64,000 nucleotides of DNA. It comes from Tubulanus polymorphus (lineage: Eukaryota > Nemertea > Palaeonemertea > Tubulaniformes > Tubulanidae). Positions within the stretch are counted from its first letter, which is position 1; the number at the start of each line of letters is the position of its first letter. The notes beneath the pieces are model-generated. The model had not been told where the DNA came from and did not search any database. It worked only from the letters and a program-made list of their open reading frames with translations. The translations under genes and the position numbers were made by a program. This document shows, in pieces, positions 33,935 through 48,000 of this stretch. The DNA lies in assembly GCF_964204645.1 (NCBI RefSeq), contig NC_134025.1, positions 5,027,001-5,091,000 of the forward strand, read 5' to 3'.

Positions 33935-36687
33935 AATCCCTTTTTCTAATTTCTAATTTCCTAAATTCTAAAGAACCACACACATTGTTTCACCTTATGT
34001 TTGATGATGATAAAGAAATGCCATTTCGATTCGTCAGCAGGTAAAAACGTATATCAACGTCTAACATTAAGACCAATATTTCGCGTATTGAACTTGCATA
34101 AACCGAAAGACACTTATAGCTTCGATTGATCATGGATTGATCATGTTCGTTCGTATTCACAGTCACTGATCAGATGAGACAGAGAAAAACTATGAATCCA
34201 ATTTTCTAGGAAAAGATGACTGTTTATGCGCTTCGAATCTTTCCTGGATGAGGCTTGTACAATCAGATTGTCCACTTGGTTACCCGTTGTATACAAATAA
34301 TAGACGGCCAAATAATCCGTTTATAACAAAAACGTCGGTATTTCTGAGAGGGTTATCATTGATTGAAAATAAAGTCATGTGATATCAAAGTTATGTTAAA
34401 CCAATTACTCCCATGACCCATGCATCTGAAACTAGTTCAAGTTATAGTTCCTATCTAAAACCTGTAGTTGCTATCTTGTATTATTACGTATGTATTATTT
34501 CATCCTTCAACAGACAGGAGGGAATACCGAATTGCAAATTTTGCTGGTACCAAAAGATCTCTGTTACATGGTTTTTCTATTGTCGTCGAGTCGGCGATTA
34601 CAATGGTCGCAGCTTAGGTTTATTCGCCATAAAATCGGCCTTATTGCTAAGACTGGCTTTGATCAAAGTGATGAGCGTATAGTAAATGTAACAAGCTAAC
34701 GGCCTAGCGCGGCCAATCAATGTGGCGGGTGTAAAACGCACAAATTGTACTAGGATCTTGAATGCGGTATCTCTACGCCATCAATGTGAATAATGAACAT
34801 AAAAATGGATCAAACCACAGATCAAATAGAACGATACATCGTTCAGGAAATACAGCCTGATATCGCGAGAGATTCCGATATAAATGTGCAAATAGACTGG
34901 TTGTCGGCACCGAGCTCCTAGAAAGGTGAAATTGAGGTCCAGCCAGCCACTCGAAGCCCATCAGTTATCGAAACAATTAGCAGTAATGAGTATATACTTA
35001 TTCAAGGTTGTTCTTGTGGATTGATGGATAAGAAAATCAACTAAGGCTCTCTTTAACCTATTCATAAAAAACACATTTCCCGTCTTAATTCACTGTTCTG
35101 GACGATGCTATTCGGAGGTGAAAGAATTAAGTAAATCAAGACGGATAACTACACAACGTACATGTTCTACTTGGCCTAAGTTCATCACACATCAATGAGC
35201 TAAATATACACATGTATTCGGTCAGATTCCGGTTTCGAGTGTGCTGTTCTCATGGTTAAGTAAGTTGGATATCTTGAATATTAAGAGTATTCAGAAGAAA
35301 ATATAGATTGTAAAGAATAGTATGAAACAAATGAATATCATTCGGTGATTATCCCAGACCAGAGACGTGAAGGTCAAGTTTAGAGTCAATAAGTTTAAAA
35401 TAAATTTGCTCCCGCATGAATTTTGATGATTAAAAAAACTCTTTTCGAGTGCATTATCTCCAATTGTAGATTCAGCTGTTGTAATAGGTTTGCTTTCCGT
35501 GAGTAAATTAATTTGAAAGTTTCTCCGGATCCCGAGGCACGCAGCTCAACTGCGATGCGTCGACGTCGTTCTGATTTCTTCCAAAACGTCGCCTACAAAC
35601 GTCAGCGAAACGATGAATTCTTCTTACACGATTCAAGCGTCGTTTAAATGTAACGGTGAATTAAACGCCCGCCGAAAGATTTATAAGTAATTTCGACAAA
35701 AACCGGACTGACTGAAGAAACCGACTGCACCACGGATTATAACGTCGCGGAGTCGAGCTCACGCTTCAGATGTTTTGTCACTGACTTTCGAGCCGCTGGA
35801 AATAAAATGAAATGATATTTCCTAGCCTTATTAATAACGCGACTAAGCGAAATTGAGACGAGAACCGGAAATTTTTTCCTCGATTCCGGTGAGAAGATCT
35901 TTCAGTAGTCAGGTATTCAGGTCCGAACAATCCGTTCATTAGATTACGATTCGCTCAATGGATGATCGTGAAATCGGAATTAGTAGTTGTATTGTGAGCT
36001 CAGTGAATAACAGCCGTTGCCGGCTGAATTTTACCCGATTATCCGGGCTTTAAGAAGCTTACGACGAACGCCGGGGTTCATGATGTGTTTTATCCTTAAA
36101 CCTTTCGATTTTCTTAGGATCTTGAAGAAAAGTATTACGTAATTTGTAGTTTTTTATGGAAATATCTTTCTTTATTGCCCAAACTGTTGGGGCCCATGCT
36201 GAATTGAGAATTTGAACTATTTACAAAAAAGATAATTAGGCCTATTTATGGATCCTAAATCCCAATCACTTCAGGACGCTACACACGGAATGAAACAGTG
36301 TACATCCGGGTGCTCTGACAATATCTCTCACTTTTCGCTACAGTTCTATCACGAAATGTCCCGTGCTCGACTAATGATTGGGGTTTCTACTAGAAAAACA
36401 TACGGTCTCCACACAATACATTGAAAGAAAACAAGTGCGGTCCTTTATATTGCGAAACTCAACAAAGTACTACGTGCCATGTTCACCATGAGGGAACGAT
36501 TTTCAACGGGCAACAGATCGTTGTTCACACGATATATCGCCGAGAGCTTCTAACCTTCACCCGACCAAATCAGTGCATCGACTCGTTATTGAGTGCTGTA
36601 ATGTATGGGTATTTGCAGGCTGTCAATTATAACTATTCTAGATTTTGGATCCTATTTTGTATTCAGTGAGGTATATTTATGAGTAGA

Positions 36688-36722
36688 AAAATTTGACGTA
36701 TACGACCTATACGTCAAATTTT
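36688..36722. repeat. Perfect inverted repeat, 15-bp arms
   Basis: AAAATTTGACGTATA, a 5-base loop (CGACC), then its exact reverse complement. Confidence 0.9.
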
Positions 36723-37465
36723 AATAGAAAAACGAATAAGTATATCAATCATTGTCCCGAAGAATAATTTCAAAAGTTTTCATTCAAATAAAAATGGTCA
36801 TAGTTTGATAGACGAATATTGATTTTACGAATTATTTGCGTCATATTAAGTCGTCTTCAGATGAACAAACTGTTCGGTCAATTACAACGATGAATCAGGA
36901 CAAAATACGACGAAGTGGATTTTGGCAAGACGACATTTGAGCTACATAAACGCCTACTTGAAACGTGTATTTTTACGATTCATTACACGTACGTCTAGTT
37001 ATGAAGCAGCGCCTGCGGGTATTCGCTGATCGACAGGAAAGTCGTCTTTTTAAATTGTAAAACACCGAGACGTTGGCGTGTATACATCCTAAAACACGTC
37101 TCAGCCGCCTACTGTGGTTACAACTTGCACTATTGACAGGGAACGTGTCTGCTTCATTTTCAATTCCTCGAAGATTGCACGCGATCCATTCGAATAGATC
37201 AGCAACCGGATTACGCCCACACATCGGACGTGTTCAATTCAGTTTTTAAAGTTTTTATTTTGAAAGTAAGTCTGATCTGAAATTGGTTCTTAAGATAGTG
37301 CTTTCATCAGTGTTTATCTTGGACTTAAATAGCTCTTAACTATATATTTGATTGCACTGGAATTATATCAATAGTTACACTTATCGATAACTGTTGATAG
37401 AAAATTTGGAATCATGTAACGGGAATTCTTCAATGATATATAGATATACCGATTGACCAAAATAG

Positions 37466-37588
37466 TATCCTGGGCCAGGTTTTATAGACTGGTATTAACT
37501 TTAACCCAAGGGGCTAAGTCAATTGAAAATGAATTGAGTTAACCCCCGGGTTAAACTCTATACTAGTCTATAAAACTGGTCCCTGATA
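37466..37588. mobile_element. Full-length fold-back element (MITE-like), 123 bp
   Basis: The left half (starting TATCCTGGGCCAGG) and the reverse complement of the right half (starting TATCAGGGACCAG) align over almost 60 bases, sharing TTTTATAGACT and TTTAACCC blocks. The whole element folds on itself. It has no coding capacity. Confidence 0.7.
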
Positions 37589-39567
37589 CATTGGTACCGT
37601 ACATCGAATACGACAGACGATACATCGCTCGAGACCCGTATCTTAGATCTGTGTCAAGTACTGGTCAGAAATGATTTATCGATGATCGCACGCTGTCTGT
37701 AACTAATTATCGATAATTATCTGAACACGGTCGACCAGCTACGACGATGGTCACATTCGATGGCATGCCAATTACGAAAATCGTATATCTAGGAGAGTTA
37801 CGTAAAATCCAGTCGACATGAACCATTAGCGATATGTGTATGAGATCAATGCATTGTGTGAAATTTTCAAACCAATGCTGAACCCAGCATCATCGGCCAG
37901 TTGTCACTGTATATATCAAAACGTGCAGATTGGAGCAAATACGACTGACAAATGTTAATTCTGCGACGTATCTATAATTGGGCTGTCACTTCCGCCTGAC
38001 TTCGTAATCACCCACTGAATTTGGTTGGTTTGTGGTCGCACACATACGCGAAACCATTCTTTCTGTTCGGCTGTGAATGAATTTTGGTATCATTTTGATG
38101 ATAAACTCTTTTCCACCTTTTGCTAAAACATTGATTAGACCGTTTTCGCCAACACGCGAAAAGAATAGGGCTTTACCTGCGGATTAGATCGAAAATACAC
38201 CGATTTGATCTGAATTTAGAAATGGACGCATCGATAATATGGGATCGGAAATCGATGACTACGCGTTTGGCTCAATTGTAATGCGTGGTTTATAATCAAA
38301 TCCTGACACTACGAAGATCCAGCTGCTGCAACCATCGTGGATCGATTTGCGATTAGAATCTAAAGAGATAGGAGCCTACGAATCATTTACTATATTCAAA
38401 GAATATTTCTAAGCGACGGTTTTGGTGTGTATATTGGACATAATGTTTAGCAGTAGCTTTGTACCATAACCATCGCAACGCTTCCGGATGGAATCAATAT
38501 GTCCGACCTGAAATGACCGACCAAAATAGTTCCTCCCAACGCTCACCGAGGCCGAAACGTTTTTCATGGCATGAACATCTTTCCGCAGCCTTGTGCGTTA
38601 GGCCAGACCAAATCAAACCGAGTGATGATAAACACATCGACTTTACGACAACCTGTGACAAATAGCGAGTACCCCATGTAGCGAAAAGTCTAGGCTTTGA
38701 TTAAGTTAAGATTGACGGGAACTTAGAACAGAAATCAAGCCATCCAACTTTTTCACGTCAGTTCAGACACAAGAAACCGTCCGTGGTAAATTGCTTGTCG
38801 ACGATTTTGTCAAGAAGCCACGAAATCCAATCTTCTTAGTTTCATTTCATTGTCGCCTTCTCAAAACCTGGTAATACTAGTACCGAGGTTCTGGTGGAAT
38901 CGATGAAAAATTGGAGTCTGCAATCCGATCTCGCGGTTTGTAATGTCATTTTTAGAAAAAAAAGCAAGCTGTTAGATCTTAATTTTGTTTTAGTTACCGA
39001 TCACAGTGAGTACATAAGGCCCATACACTTCCAGCAGTGCGGATAAGCACTCATTTTTGGTAGATCAACATTTACGTACAGATCATCGCAGGTGAAATGT
39101 CTCGCGCCATCAGCTTTCAGACTATCGTCTTATACGCGGATGGATATAATTGCGTTTATATGCCAATTTAACAGGACTCGCCGTGCGAGGAGAGAACGTG
39201 TAATAGCTGATGGCGGATACAAGCACACAGGTTGCGATTTCCCTTGTATTTATATATAGATAAAGTTACCCAAGGGCATGATGTCAACAAAGTTTGTTTT
39301 TCGTTTTTTATAACTTTATACATTGCTTTGCTATTATAGTGTAGATGGGGCAAGTTAATCTATTGACAATTGAATCATCTCGTAGCAAATGAAGATTGAG
39401 TTGCGAATTCGTGGATAAAAACGCAAAATAAACTTACGTATTGTACGGTGATGGATGCTCGAGGCACATTGGCAATGATTTGTCCAAAAATAGAGAAATT
39501 GAGGAGATTGTCGAAGGATATCAATAGTTCCTTAAGGCTGGATTAGTGTCTCTGTGGAAGCGCCAGT

Positions 39568-39712
39568 CAGGGCCGAATTCGGTTTTCGTATCTAGTCGAC
39601 TAGTGGTCGGAACTAATAACCGAATGCGCATGATTTCCGAACTATTTCCGGAATATAGTTTTCACTTAGTTCGACTATAGTTGACTAACTCGGATAACCG
39701 AAGTTGGCCCTG
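39568..39712. mobile_element. Fold-back element (MITE-like), 145 bp
   Basis: The left end CAGGGCCGAATTCGGTTTTC is mirrored at the right end (reverse complement CAGGGCCAACTTCGGTTATC). Imperfect pairing continues inward for most of the element. No obvious target duplication. Confidence 0.65.
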
Positions 39713-42700
39713 GTTGATGCTGCCTTCGCCGTGGACCTTGAACTTGAACTGTGGACCTATGGACAATTGAATAGTCTTTCCTCAAGTAGTCTCTTTGATC
39801 TGATCGTGGACTCGCACGCAATGTCATCGCGTCCACTGTATGTTATGCCACATGTTCTTTCTATGACACCTCGATATATTTTTCCACCAGTAGCTCGAGG
39901 GGTCGATCTCTTTGCTTGAAACTGCCATCGGTATAGATTATGTGATAAGCGTCTCATATGTCATGTTTCTTAAAATGGCTTTTCGGTATTATTCACACTG
40001 TACGGGTGCCATTTTATTCTATAATCCCTGGATTAACATCTTTCTGTATTAGTTATAGATGGTTTTTGAGATTCCGAAAAATGAATGACGTTTAAGGGTG
40101 ACTGCCGTTAGTATTTACTTCCTATAACTTAACATGCACGTGACGTATCTTCGTCTCTTTCGATGCGTACATAATTTAGTTATCTAGTATTTCGTGACTT
40201 GGGGACAGATCAGTCACTCGTTCACTGTCTCTTTCTGGTCGCGCGGGATTCGGTTACAATTACAGCAAATCGTGAAAATTGTGATCCCCTCAATGATTGT
40301 CACTTTCTATTAGTCATCTGTAAGATGGTGCAGAAACGATGACAGTTTCAAGTACGCAGCTATCGCAAGTCGGAAACCCGTCATCGAGCCAATCTTAACA
40401 CCTCTATGAGCGCCGAGTCCAGTTACTGGTTTTTAAAATGTCTCATTATTTCACGGCTTAGTCTGAGTAAAACCTTGACAAGAGAGCGCATACGGCCAGA
40501 ATTACTGAAGGCAGTCTTCGCCGAATGCTTCGAAGAAATCTGACGATATCCTCATGGCTCCCGGTGTCAGATTGTTTTAGAATGCCACGTCATTACTCAA
40601 TTCTAGTGAGATTTACGACGCCGAAACGTAAATAATATCTCCGTATTTTATTATTTCCGTTTTATCCCCCTTACAAAAGGTGTATTTGTGAGTTCTTCGA
40701 AAATTTGAAATTCTGTTCATTTTATCGCAGTAGTTCGAATTATAGCCAACTGAAAACACAGCACGTCGTTCGCGTAAATAGCGCGTCGAATCAGAAGTCA
40801 CTTCGAACATCGAATTTCGTTTTTTTTCTCTCGTGGCCCATTGAACAAATCAGTGCCATTTCATCAGACAGTGCGTCTAGATGCGATTAAACAGAAAATT
40901 CAATTCCGAACGCCGACGAACAAAATGAAATCAGTTCCGTTCGCTTAACGCTCATTAAATTGTGCTCGTGTCCGTTCTTCGCCGGTGATGCACTTATCCC
41001 ATGACAAGGCATCGACGACGGACGGGCAATGTCTGGTAGATGATAAGAAAATACGATAATTAATACTAATAAAACATGAATGCAGGCACGGCCGTTAAAT
41101 TAGAGCAATTACAGGCAATCGCACGAGCAGTTTCGCAATTCGTGAATTTTCGGTGTTGCAAGGTAATTGCGGGATTTCACAGGGTAGGCGCGCTTGACTA
41201 GACATCATACCGGGTATTAAAGTGCTTATCGGAGTGCCATCGATTGCCTTATAACTGTCGGAGAACACGTGAGAACCCTGCGGCATAAAATTCAAGACTG
41301 TGTAATTCACCTGAGGTAGAAGAGTGTATAAATACATCGTGAAAAATCGACTTCATTAGTAAACGTCTGTAGAATTTCATAAAAAACAAACAAAAAACGA
41401 CGTTACACGTTTACGCTTCAAACACTTAAGCATATTCTAAAACGACTATCCAATGACACGGAAATGCATCTAAAATTATTTTTTTCATGTTTTTTGTTAT
41501 GCGTAAAGGTTCGTTAGCCATTGACGCCATGAAGTCATAGGTTACATCAGAAAAATCAAGTTATTTGACGTCTGTATCTTAAGATGTATTATTGGCACTG
41601 GCTACAAGAGGCAGTTTGTACCGCAATGGAGAAAATACTTTTTTAAGAGAACTGGGAACTGGTCATTGACATTATCTATATACCAGGATTTCTAACCCGT
41701 TCAAATTTGCCAGCAAATGTTGTTTTCGGTTGGTCGGTTACACATTTATCTCATCGATAAATTTTAGTCTCACGATTGCCCTCACGAGGCCTTTTAGTTT
41801 CAATCATTTTCGGGATTAAAATTCAGCACGCCATACATGGACTTAATAAAATGGGAATGAATGAATAATGAAGATTTTATGGTTTTGCTAACCATCAACA
41901 AATCATGAGTCAACGCGCTACGCTCGAGTTCAATAGATTAATAAAACATACCACACGTATACTTAATATGACCTATTATGATTATTTTCATGAGGAAATC
42001 CGTTGCTGGTGATAGTGTGATATCTCATGCTTTAGAGGGTTACGATAGATTTGATATTCTGACGAAATATTACATTTTTGATGATTTCTTTGTTCCACAG
42101 ACACGCGGAGGTAAAATGACGTATCAAATATAAGACCCGTCTGGAGACAGTTACATCCGCTCGGATGGAGACGACGCCGTAACTGCGGAAATTCCATCCG
42201 ACACGATAAATTCATTGGCGTCATAAGTGCGTGTTTTATTCCCCAATTCATTCGCTTTTCGTTATTCATAATTAATGATTCAACCACAAACCTGAATTAT
42301 TCACTTCCAACAAAAATTAGTCGCCGAATACTTCCAAAACTATTAAATGCAAAACGTCGAAGCAAAACCATATATACATATTTGAAAGAAAAGGAATCGA
42401 TGAATATTTCGGTCAAGAAAAATATAGCATATAAAAAGATTGATGCCCATCTATTATCAGTTATGAGAAGATCCCTTCAAACTTGCCGTCATTAAGTGAT
42501 ATGACGATCAACCATGGAATTTTTGCACCGTTTGAATTGGTGAACTTCAGAAATTCGGCTAAAAATGTTTCATCTTATTTTTGCGAACCGACACAAATTC
42601 ACTATCTATTGGATGCCCAATGATTATAAATCGGTCAGTGTTGATACGTATGTATAATCGGTTATCAAATTTCATTGAGATTTATATATTACATCAAAGG

Positions 42701-44709
42701 TCACCATGGGAACCACTATGCGATACAGAGGTCAACGAAATAGCAATTATTGACAGGCAATAAATTCGGCTTATTTTCCAATCCTGCTGTGCCCGACAGA
42801 ATTGTAGTCTTGAATTGCGTGGAGAAATGCAAGTTAGAGGAAGTGCCGGAGCAAATTACGAGAATCTGCCGCCTGTTGCTTCCGGCGCCATTAAGTCGAC
42901 TTCTCCCGAAAAATAGGTGATAGTCACACTGTGCAGATATATACATATTCTTCGAACACTTCTCAAGAGAAGGCGGTGACGTGCTATTGTGTATACATTA
43001 TTTATATATGACACGAAACGAAATAAAAAATGAATCGGGGCAAATCATTTCCGGATAATCATCAGATTCAGATCACGACTTCAAGCAACAATTCGATACG
43101 CCAGGCGACAAAGGCGATTTCGTTTCTTCATAAGATTTATCATATCTCACGATACGTGCAGTTGCATACCGTAACTTATAATATACCTTAGTCTCACCGA
43201 TATAATCTATACATATAACTATAACCGATCCGCAGATTTGAGGTATCTATGCATCATGCTGTGTTTATCATTAAAATACACTTTAACGTGCAGGTGCCGA
43301 TTCAAAGTACTGCGTTCAAGTAGTTTTTTTAAGCGAATGTAATATGAATCATCGTGTTCAGTGAAGAGCTCACAAAACAGATGTGGATAGTGCAATTTTA
43401 CAACTATCAAACGCTTTTCTATGATCCTGTAAGATATTCCGCTATTGTAAACAGAAAAAAAAACGATTTTTGGATTTGCAAAAGTTCCAGTTAAACCATG
43501 GACTCCAAAACGAGTAGTAGAGTGCGTCGTCAAACGCACTGTGTATTCTGTATATCTAGACTTGTGACATAAAACCTGAATTTCAATCTAATGTGATTTT
43601 ACAAAAGCGGAATTATGATTAGTTGCTACTGACAACCCTATATCACGCTCAATGATTTCCACAGTTCAATTTCATCATATAGCTTTGTGAAAGTGTGGAT
43701 TGCATATCAACACGGGAGGATATTATTGTTTCGGGATAGACTGTTATTGTCCAACGCTTTTAATAGTCAATGGTGCGGGTCTTTTTCCCAATCTATTTCC
43801 GAAGGGACAGCCTGCGCAATTGATTAATTATTTATCAAGGTGACAACGGGCTGAAAGTGGATATCGTGTCACACGAGATAGAACTTAAATACACCTAAAT
43901 CCATCATCGTTTACCCATTGCAGCGCGTTTCATGTGCAACTGAACAACGCCAGACAATGTTCGACGACGTATTCCGTTTCAGACGAGAGAGAAAGCTATC
44001 TACTAGAAAGATCATCGCCTATCACTTCCGATGCAAACATAATATGAGTGCCCTGAAGCTACGAAAAGAATCTACACAATTGGTTGTATTTTCGTATCAC
44101 CGCGATATCAGTCTGCGGGGGAAATATCCACGTTATAAGCAACCAATGTTGATATTGATAATCGCAGCTAAGCGCAACTATACACATAGAAAAGACCAAC
44201 AGCTGTTTCTCGGACTGTTAAAACCGACATGTTCTCCCATAATCGGTTCCAAAGGCTATTTAATCAGCAAATTGATCGCATAATTTATCACACTGACGTC
44301 CGTACTATTTTTTAAATAGTACGATCCGCATTTAATGCTTTAGAGATGAACACAAGGAATGCATTAAATCAATAGTGTGTAGACTTTAAGAGCGAGTTCG
44401 AGAAGGATTTTTTTAGAAGAACCTGATAACATTCGACCAATCCAGTCGCGATCAACAGAATGCAAAAGCTACACAATATAACATCGTGGATCACACTTCA
44501 ATCGCAAATGAGGACAGCTATAAAAGTTAATTACTGCGATTAAAGCGAATTGTTGAAGTTATTGAACATGAGAAGTCTGTCGCAAGCAATTAATTACGTC
44601 TATGAAACCTGACCATAGATGGTTTTAAAATGAAAGACAACTTCTGATTAAGATTTAGAATTCCAGCGAGACAAAGTTGCTATGCAAGGCACGTTTGCGT
44701 TCTACTTAC

Positions 44710-45043
44710 CGATTGTTGAAACCACCGTTCCAACAAAATAGAAAGATCCGGAAAAATCCCATCGTTCTCTTTTATCATCGATTATTCCTGCTATACTCGC
44801 GTCGGCGTGATGTTTTAGTAAATTTTGCAATTCCGTCTCGTTAACTCGCGGGTTGTTATCCAAAAAGCGTCGTAGGGCTTCGTGATATCTACTCCTTTCG
44901 TTCAGTTCGTTTTCGCGTTCTAAAAACATGAACACAGACGCCCCGGATAGCATGTATATGACCATGACCAGCGCCAGCAAAATAAAGCGGGCGTTGTCCT
45001 CCTTCAAGTGAAGTGCGGAACAACATCCATCTCTTGGAGACAT
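44710..45043 (-). CDS. KCNK12/13-type channel: alternative first exon 1a
   Basis: ATG at 45043-45041; 111 codons plus the first G of a split glycine codon, donor GTAAGT. Joined to the shared exon it gives a 402-aa channel (human KCNK13 is 408 aa). It encodes a short cytoplasmic N-terminus with the THIK-typical E-D-N-A-R-F, TM1 (residues about 19-40, then F-L-E-R), the extracellular cap with a glycosylation sequon N-E-T and no cysteine, and the first pore helix R-W-D-F-S-G-S-F-Y-F-V-G-T-V-V-S-T-I-G. The filter glycine codon is split by a phase 1 intron, the conserved K2P intron position. The exon is intact. Confidence 0.93.
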
Positions 45044-48000
45044 ACTATAGCGCGTCCCTAGAGAAAATTATTTTCGGCACAAATGTTTTTTTACCCAACC
45101 GAAAATACAATTTTGCCAACTTGCATCATCATTATAATCACGTTTGTATAATTCCAAATATTCTTCTAAAATCCAAAGATGTCCAGATGGATTTGTGAAT
45201 CTATAAGACCATATCCATAAATCTAACCGATGTTTATTCCACTATATCTCTAACCTGCGCGTTGTTGTTAAACTGATTCCTTATTTCTCAGATTACGCAT
45301 CGCGCGATTTCTCCAGCTTGCGCGCGGCACCAACCGCATTCTCAGAAATTTCCGTATTACGAACGGAGTTCATCATTTTACCGATCTATTATGTTCTTCT
45401 GATGAACGTTTTATTACGGCTAACCAGAACATCTGGACGCGAGAAGTGAGCTGTTGTGTGGCGAATCAATCGGCTGACGTTTCTCTCTCGTTCACTCGGC
45501 GATAGATTCTGCCGCTGTCGTCCGCGGGTGCCACCTTGGTAATCAGGCAACCACCATATGTGGTCGTTTGTTATACTAGATGACGACAGGTAGACGCGAT
45601 GAAATCTACTAAATCCTTGTATACGACTGAATGGAATCTGTCTTTGGTGAAAACCTGTTACAACTAAGTGATCTGTAACCTACGGGCCCTCAGTGGCACT
45701 TAATGGATGGTAAAACCATTGGGCAAGCATCTAACCAGTGAGTTTCGCACCACTAACGAATACATACAATAAAACCATCTTACTACAGACAATCCAGTTG
45801 AAGTTCCCCTAATGCAACAGACAGATATTGCGAAATCAATCAATTCTGCGAAATCTGAAAGTAAATATTCCAACTAACGTACGTAAATTCTAGTAATTGG
45901 CCGAGAGTTTTGAATTATTTCTGTTAATTCTCTATATTCCAAATATCAACAGGAGCTTGGAACAAAGGCTCGTTCTTTGTTAATTTGCAAATATAGACTG
46001 TACAAACAGAGTTGGAATGATGCAGCCCTTCACGTTTCATTGCTCACCAAAGCGTTTTATTGTATTTACTGCCCATCGAAGTTTGCACTTACTTAAGGTC
46101 GTCATGGAAACATAGTGCCTAACTAACACCCAATCACTACAATTAGTCAGTACAACGTATTGTTTATTTCAGTACTAAAGGGGGCTATAGTCCCCAATCA
46201 AGCCTCTATTGTAGGAATTGTCGTTAATGCCCCCCTCCCCCAGCACTAAACAGTCTATCTTCCCAGTTCATTGGCACGTCCCAAACAAGCAAAGATCCCG
46301 ACTGATATTTTCAATTTCAAACTGTTTTTCGATTGTCCTTAAGTGTCGTCAACATAATACCGTATAACGTACAAACACATTTCAAAAAATTTACGAAAAA
46401 TCAGTGTGCAGTTTGAGTTGGTCGAAAGTAAAGTATCAACCAACAAAAAATAAAGTGTTGTTTGTTGTTGTTAATTAGTTCAGAATGAGTGCATTATTCC
46501 AGGCGAACGTCGTTAATTAAAGAAAACCATCTTGGTAATCAACTTGCCTCGAAAAACTGAAGAACGAATATCCCCGAGGACGTCGTGCTATAGGCAATTC
46601 AAATGATACACTGCAATCGGGCAATCCCAAAAGGGGCAATTACACGACAAAATACAAAATGCATGAATCTTGTTTAAGATAATGCTCTCTAAAACTCGTT
46701 GCGGTTTCTTTCATGTATTGTGCTGTCCCTGTAGAGATTTTTAATAACGAAGTAAAAGCTACTCGCAAATTCGGCTTTATAGACAAGGCCTCCATGTGAT
46801 TTTAAAGTCAGCTGGATGATAACGTACCCCCGTTTATACAGTGAACTATAAAAGTACACAATTTCATATTAAACTTTAGCAAAGAAATGTAAACGCTTCC
46901 ATGAATACTGAGAAATATTTAGCAAGCGTCCATATTATCGGTTTCATATCAACGGAAGCTGTAATGTTATATCGACGATAATTAGTTCTATATACGGGAT
47001 ATTTGATATTTACCTGATGCAAATATAATATCTATAAATCAGAGTAGGTGTCAAACACTATTTGACAGCATATCACCCAACTGATGATAGGCCGGATACA
47101 ACGGACAACCGAATATTCGATGGGAGCCTTCCTGCCACGGCTAAAAGATTAAGAGTCTTTCGTTACTGAAAGGTTGTCACCAAACGAACGTAAAGGTCAG
47201 CCGCACGAAAATATAATCCTCGCTCGGGGATTTAATGCTAAGTGAAATCCTGTCATTAGCAATAAATTTTGAAGTTTTGAAGTTTGAAGCCCGACCCTGA
47301 TGAATTAGCATAGCGTGCGTTCGGTCTTTCTCCGCCATGGATGAGGACGAATAGTTTATGCTGATCAGGTATTAGCAATAACTACTGCCATACGGGAATA
47401 TCATAAGTTATACCACTCGAGGTTGGACTACTATACGGAGTTCGGTTTAATTTCATGAGATTTGGATTTACATTCGTTTGCCGAGCAATTAAGTGACTTG
47501 ATCATCATTCCGGCGACTATATACGCCTTGAAGGCGACGTGTTATAGCAGTAACTAACATCAGATGAATGAATCACGACGCTACATTTTATGTCCGGTTT
47601 ATAGCCCGACTCTGGGCAACCGTAAATGGTAACTGATTAACTACTGTTCGACCCTCCGAGCGAATCAGTTCTTAGTAAACCCTTTTATTATGCAGTTTGC
47701 TTCTTAGAAAAGCTGCCCAGAAACAGAATGCTAACGAACAAAAACAACGCCTCTTCTTTGAATCCGATTAGAAAACATTGTTCAGATAATTTCATACCCG
47801 CCATGTATAGATTAAAAATGAAAGTACGATCGATATAGTAATTCAATTAAAAAGACTCACTCTAGAGATATCTTCATTACATTGCCAATTTCAATCGTAT
47901 ATCATTTCCATGACGTACGACGCTACCAGACAATTGATTACTGACTTATCTCGAATTTTCTATTTCTAGTTTTTTTTTTAGCTATTGTTTTGCGAACGGT

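Larger units (their letters stand above)
32806..44709 (-). other. KCNK intron, segment between shared exon 2 and first exon 1a
   Basis: 11.9 kb of AT-rich intron on the channel strand. It holds the transposed secreted-gene fragment, a 15-bp-arm hairpin at 36688-36722, and two fold-back elements at 37466-37588 and 39568-39712. Open frames above 100 codons (minus 43219-43539, plus 43918-44283) show no domain. Confidence 0.65.

Noticed and set aside
43219-43539. Minus-strand open frame of 106 codons in the KCNK intron
   Set aside because: Could have been another channel exon, but it has no TM or pore motif and no resemblance to exons 1a or 1b.
43918-44283. Plus-strand open frame of 121 codons close to KCNK exon 1a
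   Set aside because: No domain, no signal peptide, no splice-consistent extension; lies in intron DNA. Length alone is not enough.
44300-44324. Small palindrome CGTACTATTT/AAATAGTACG
   Set aside because: Ten-base arms in AT-rich DNA; too short to claim a function.
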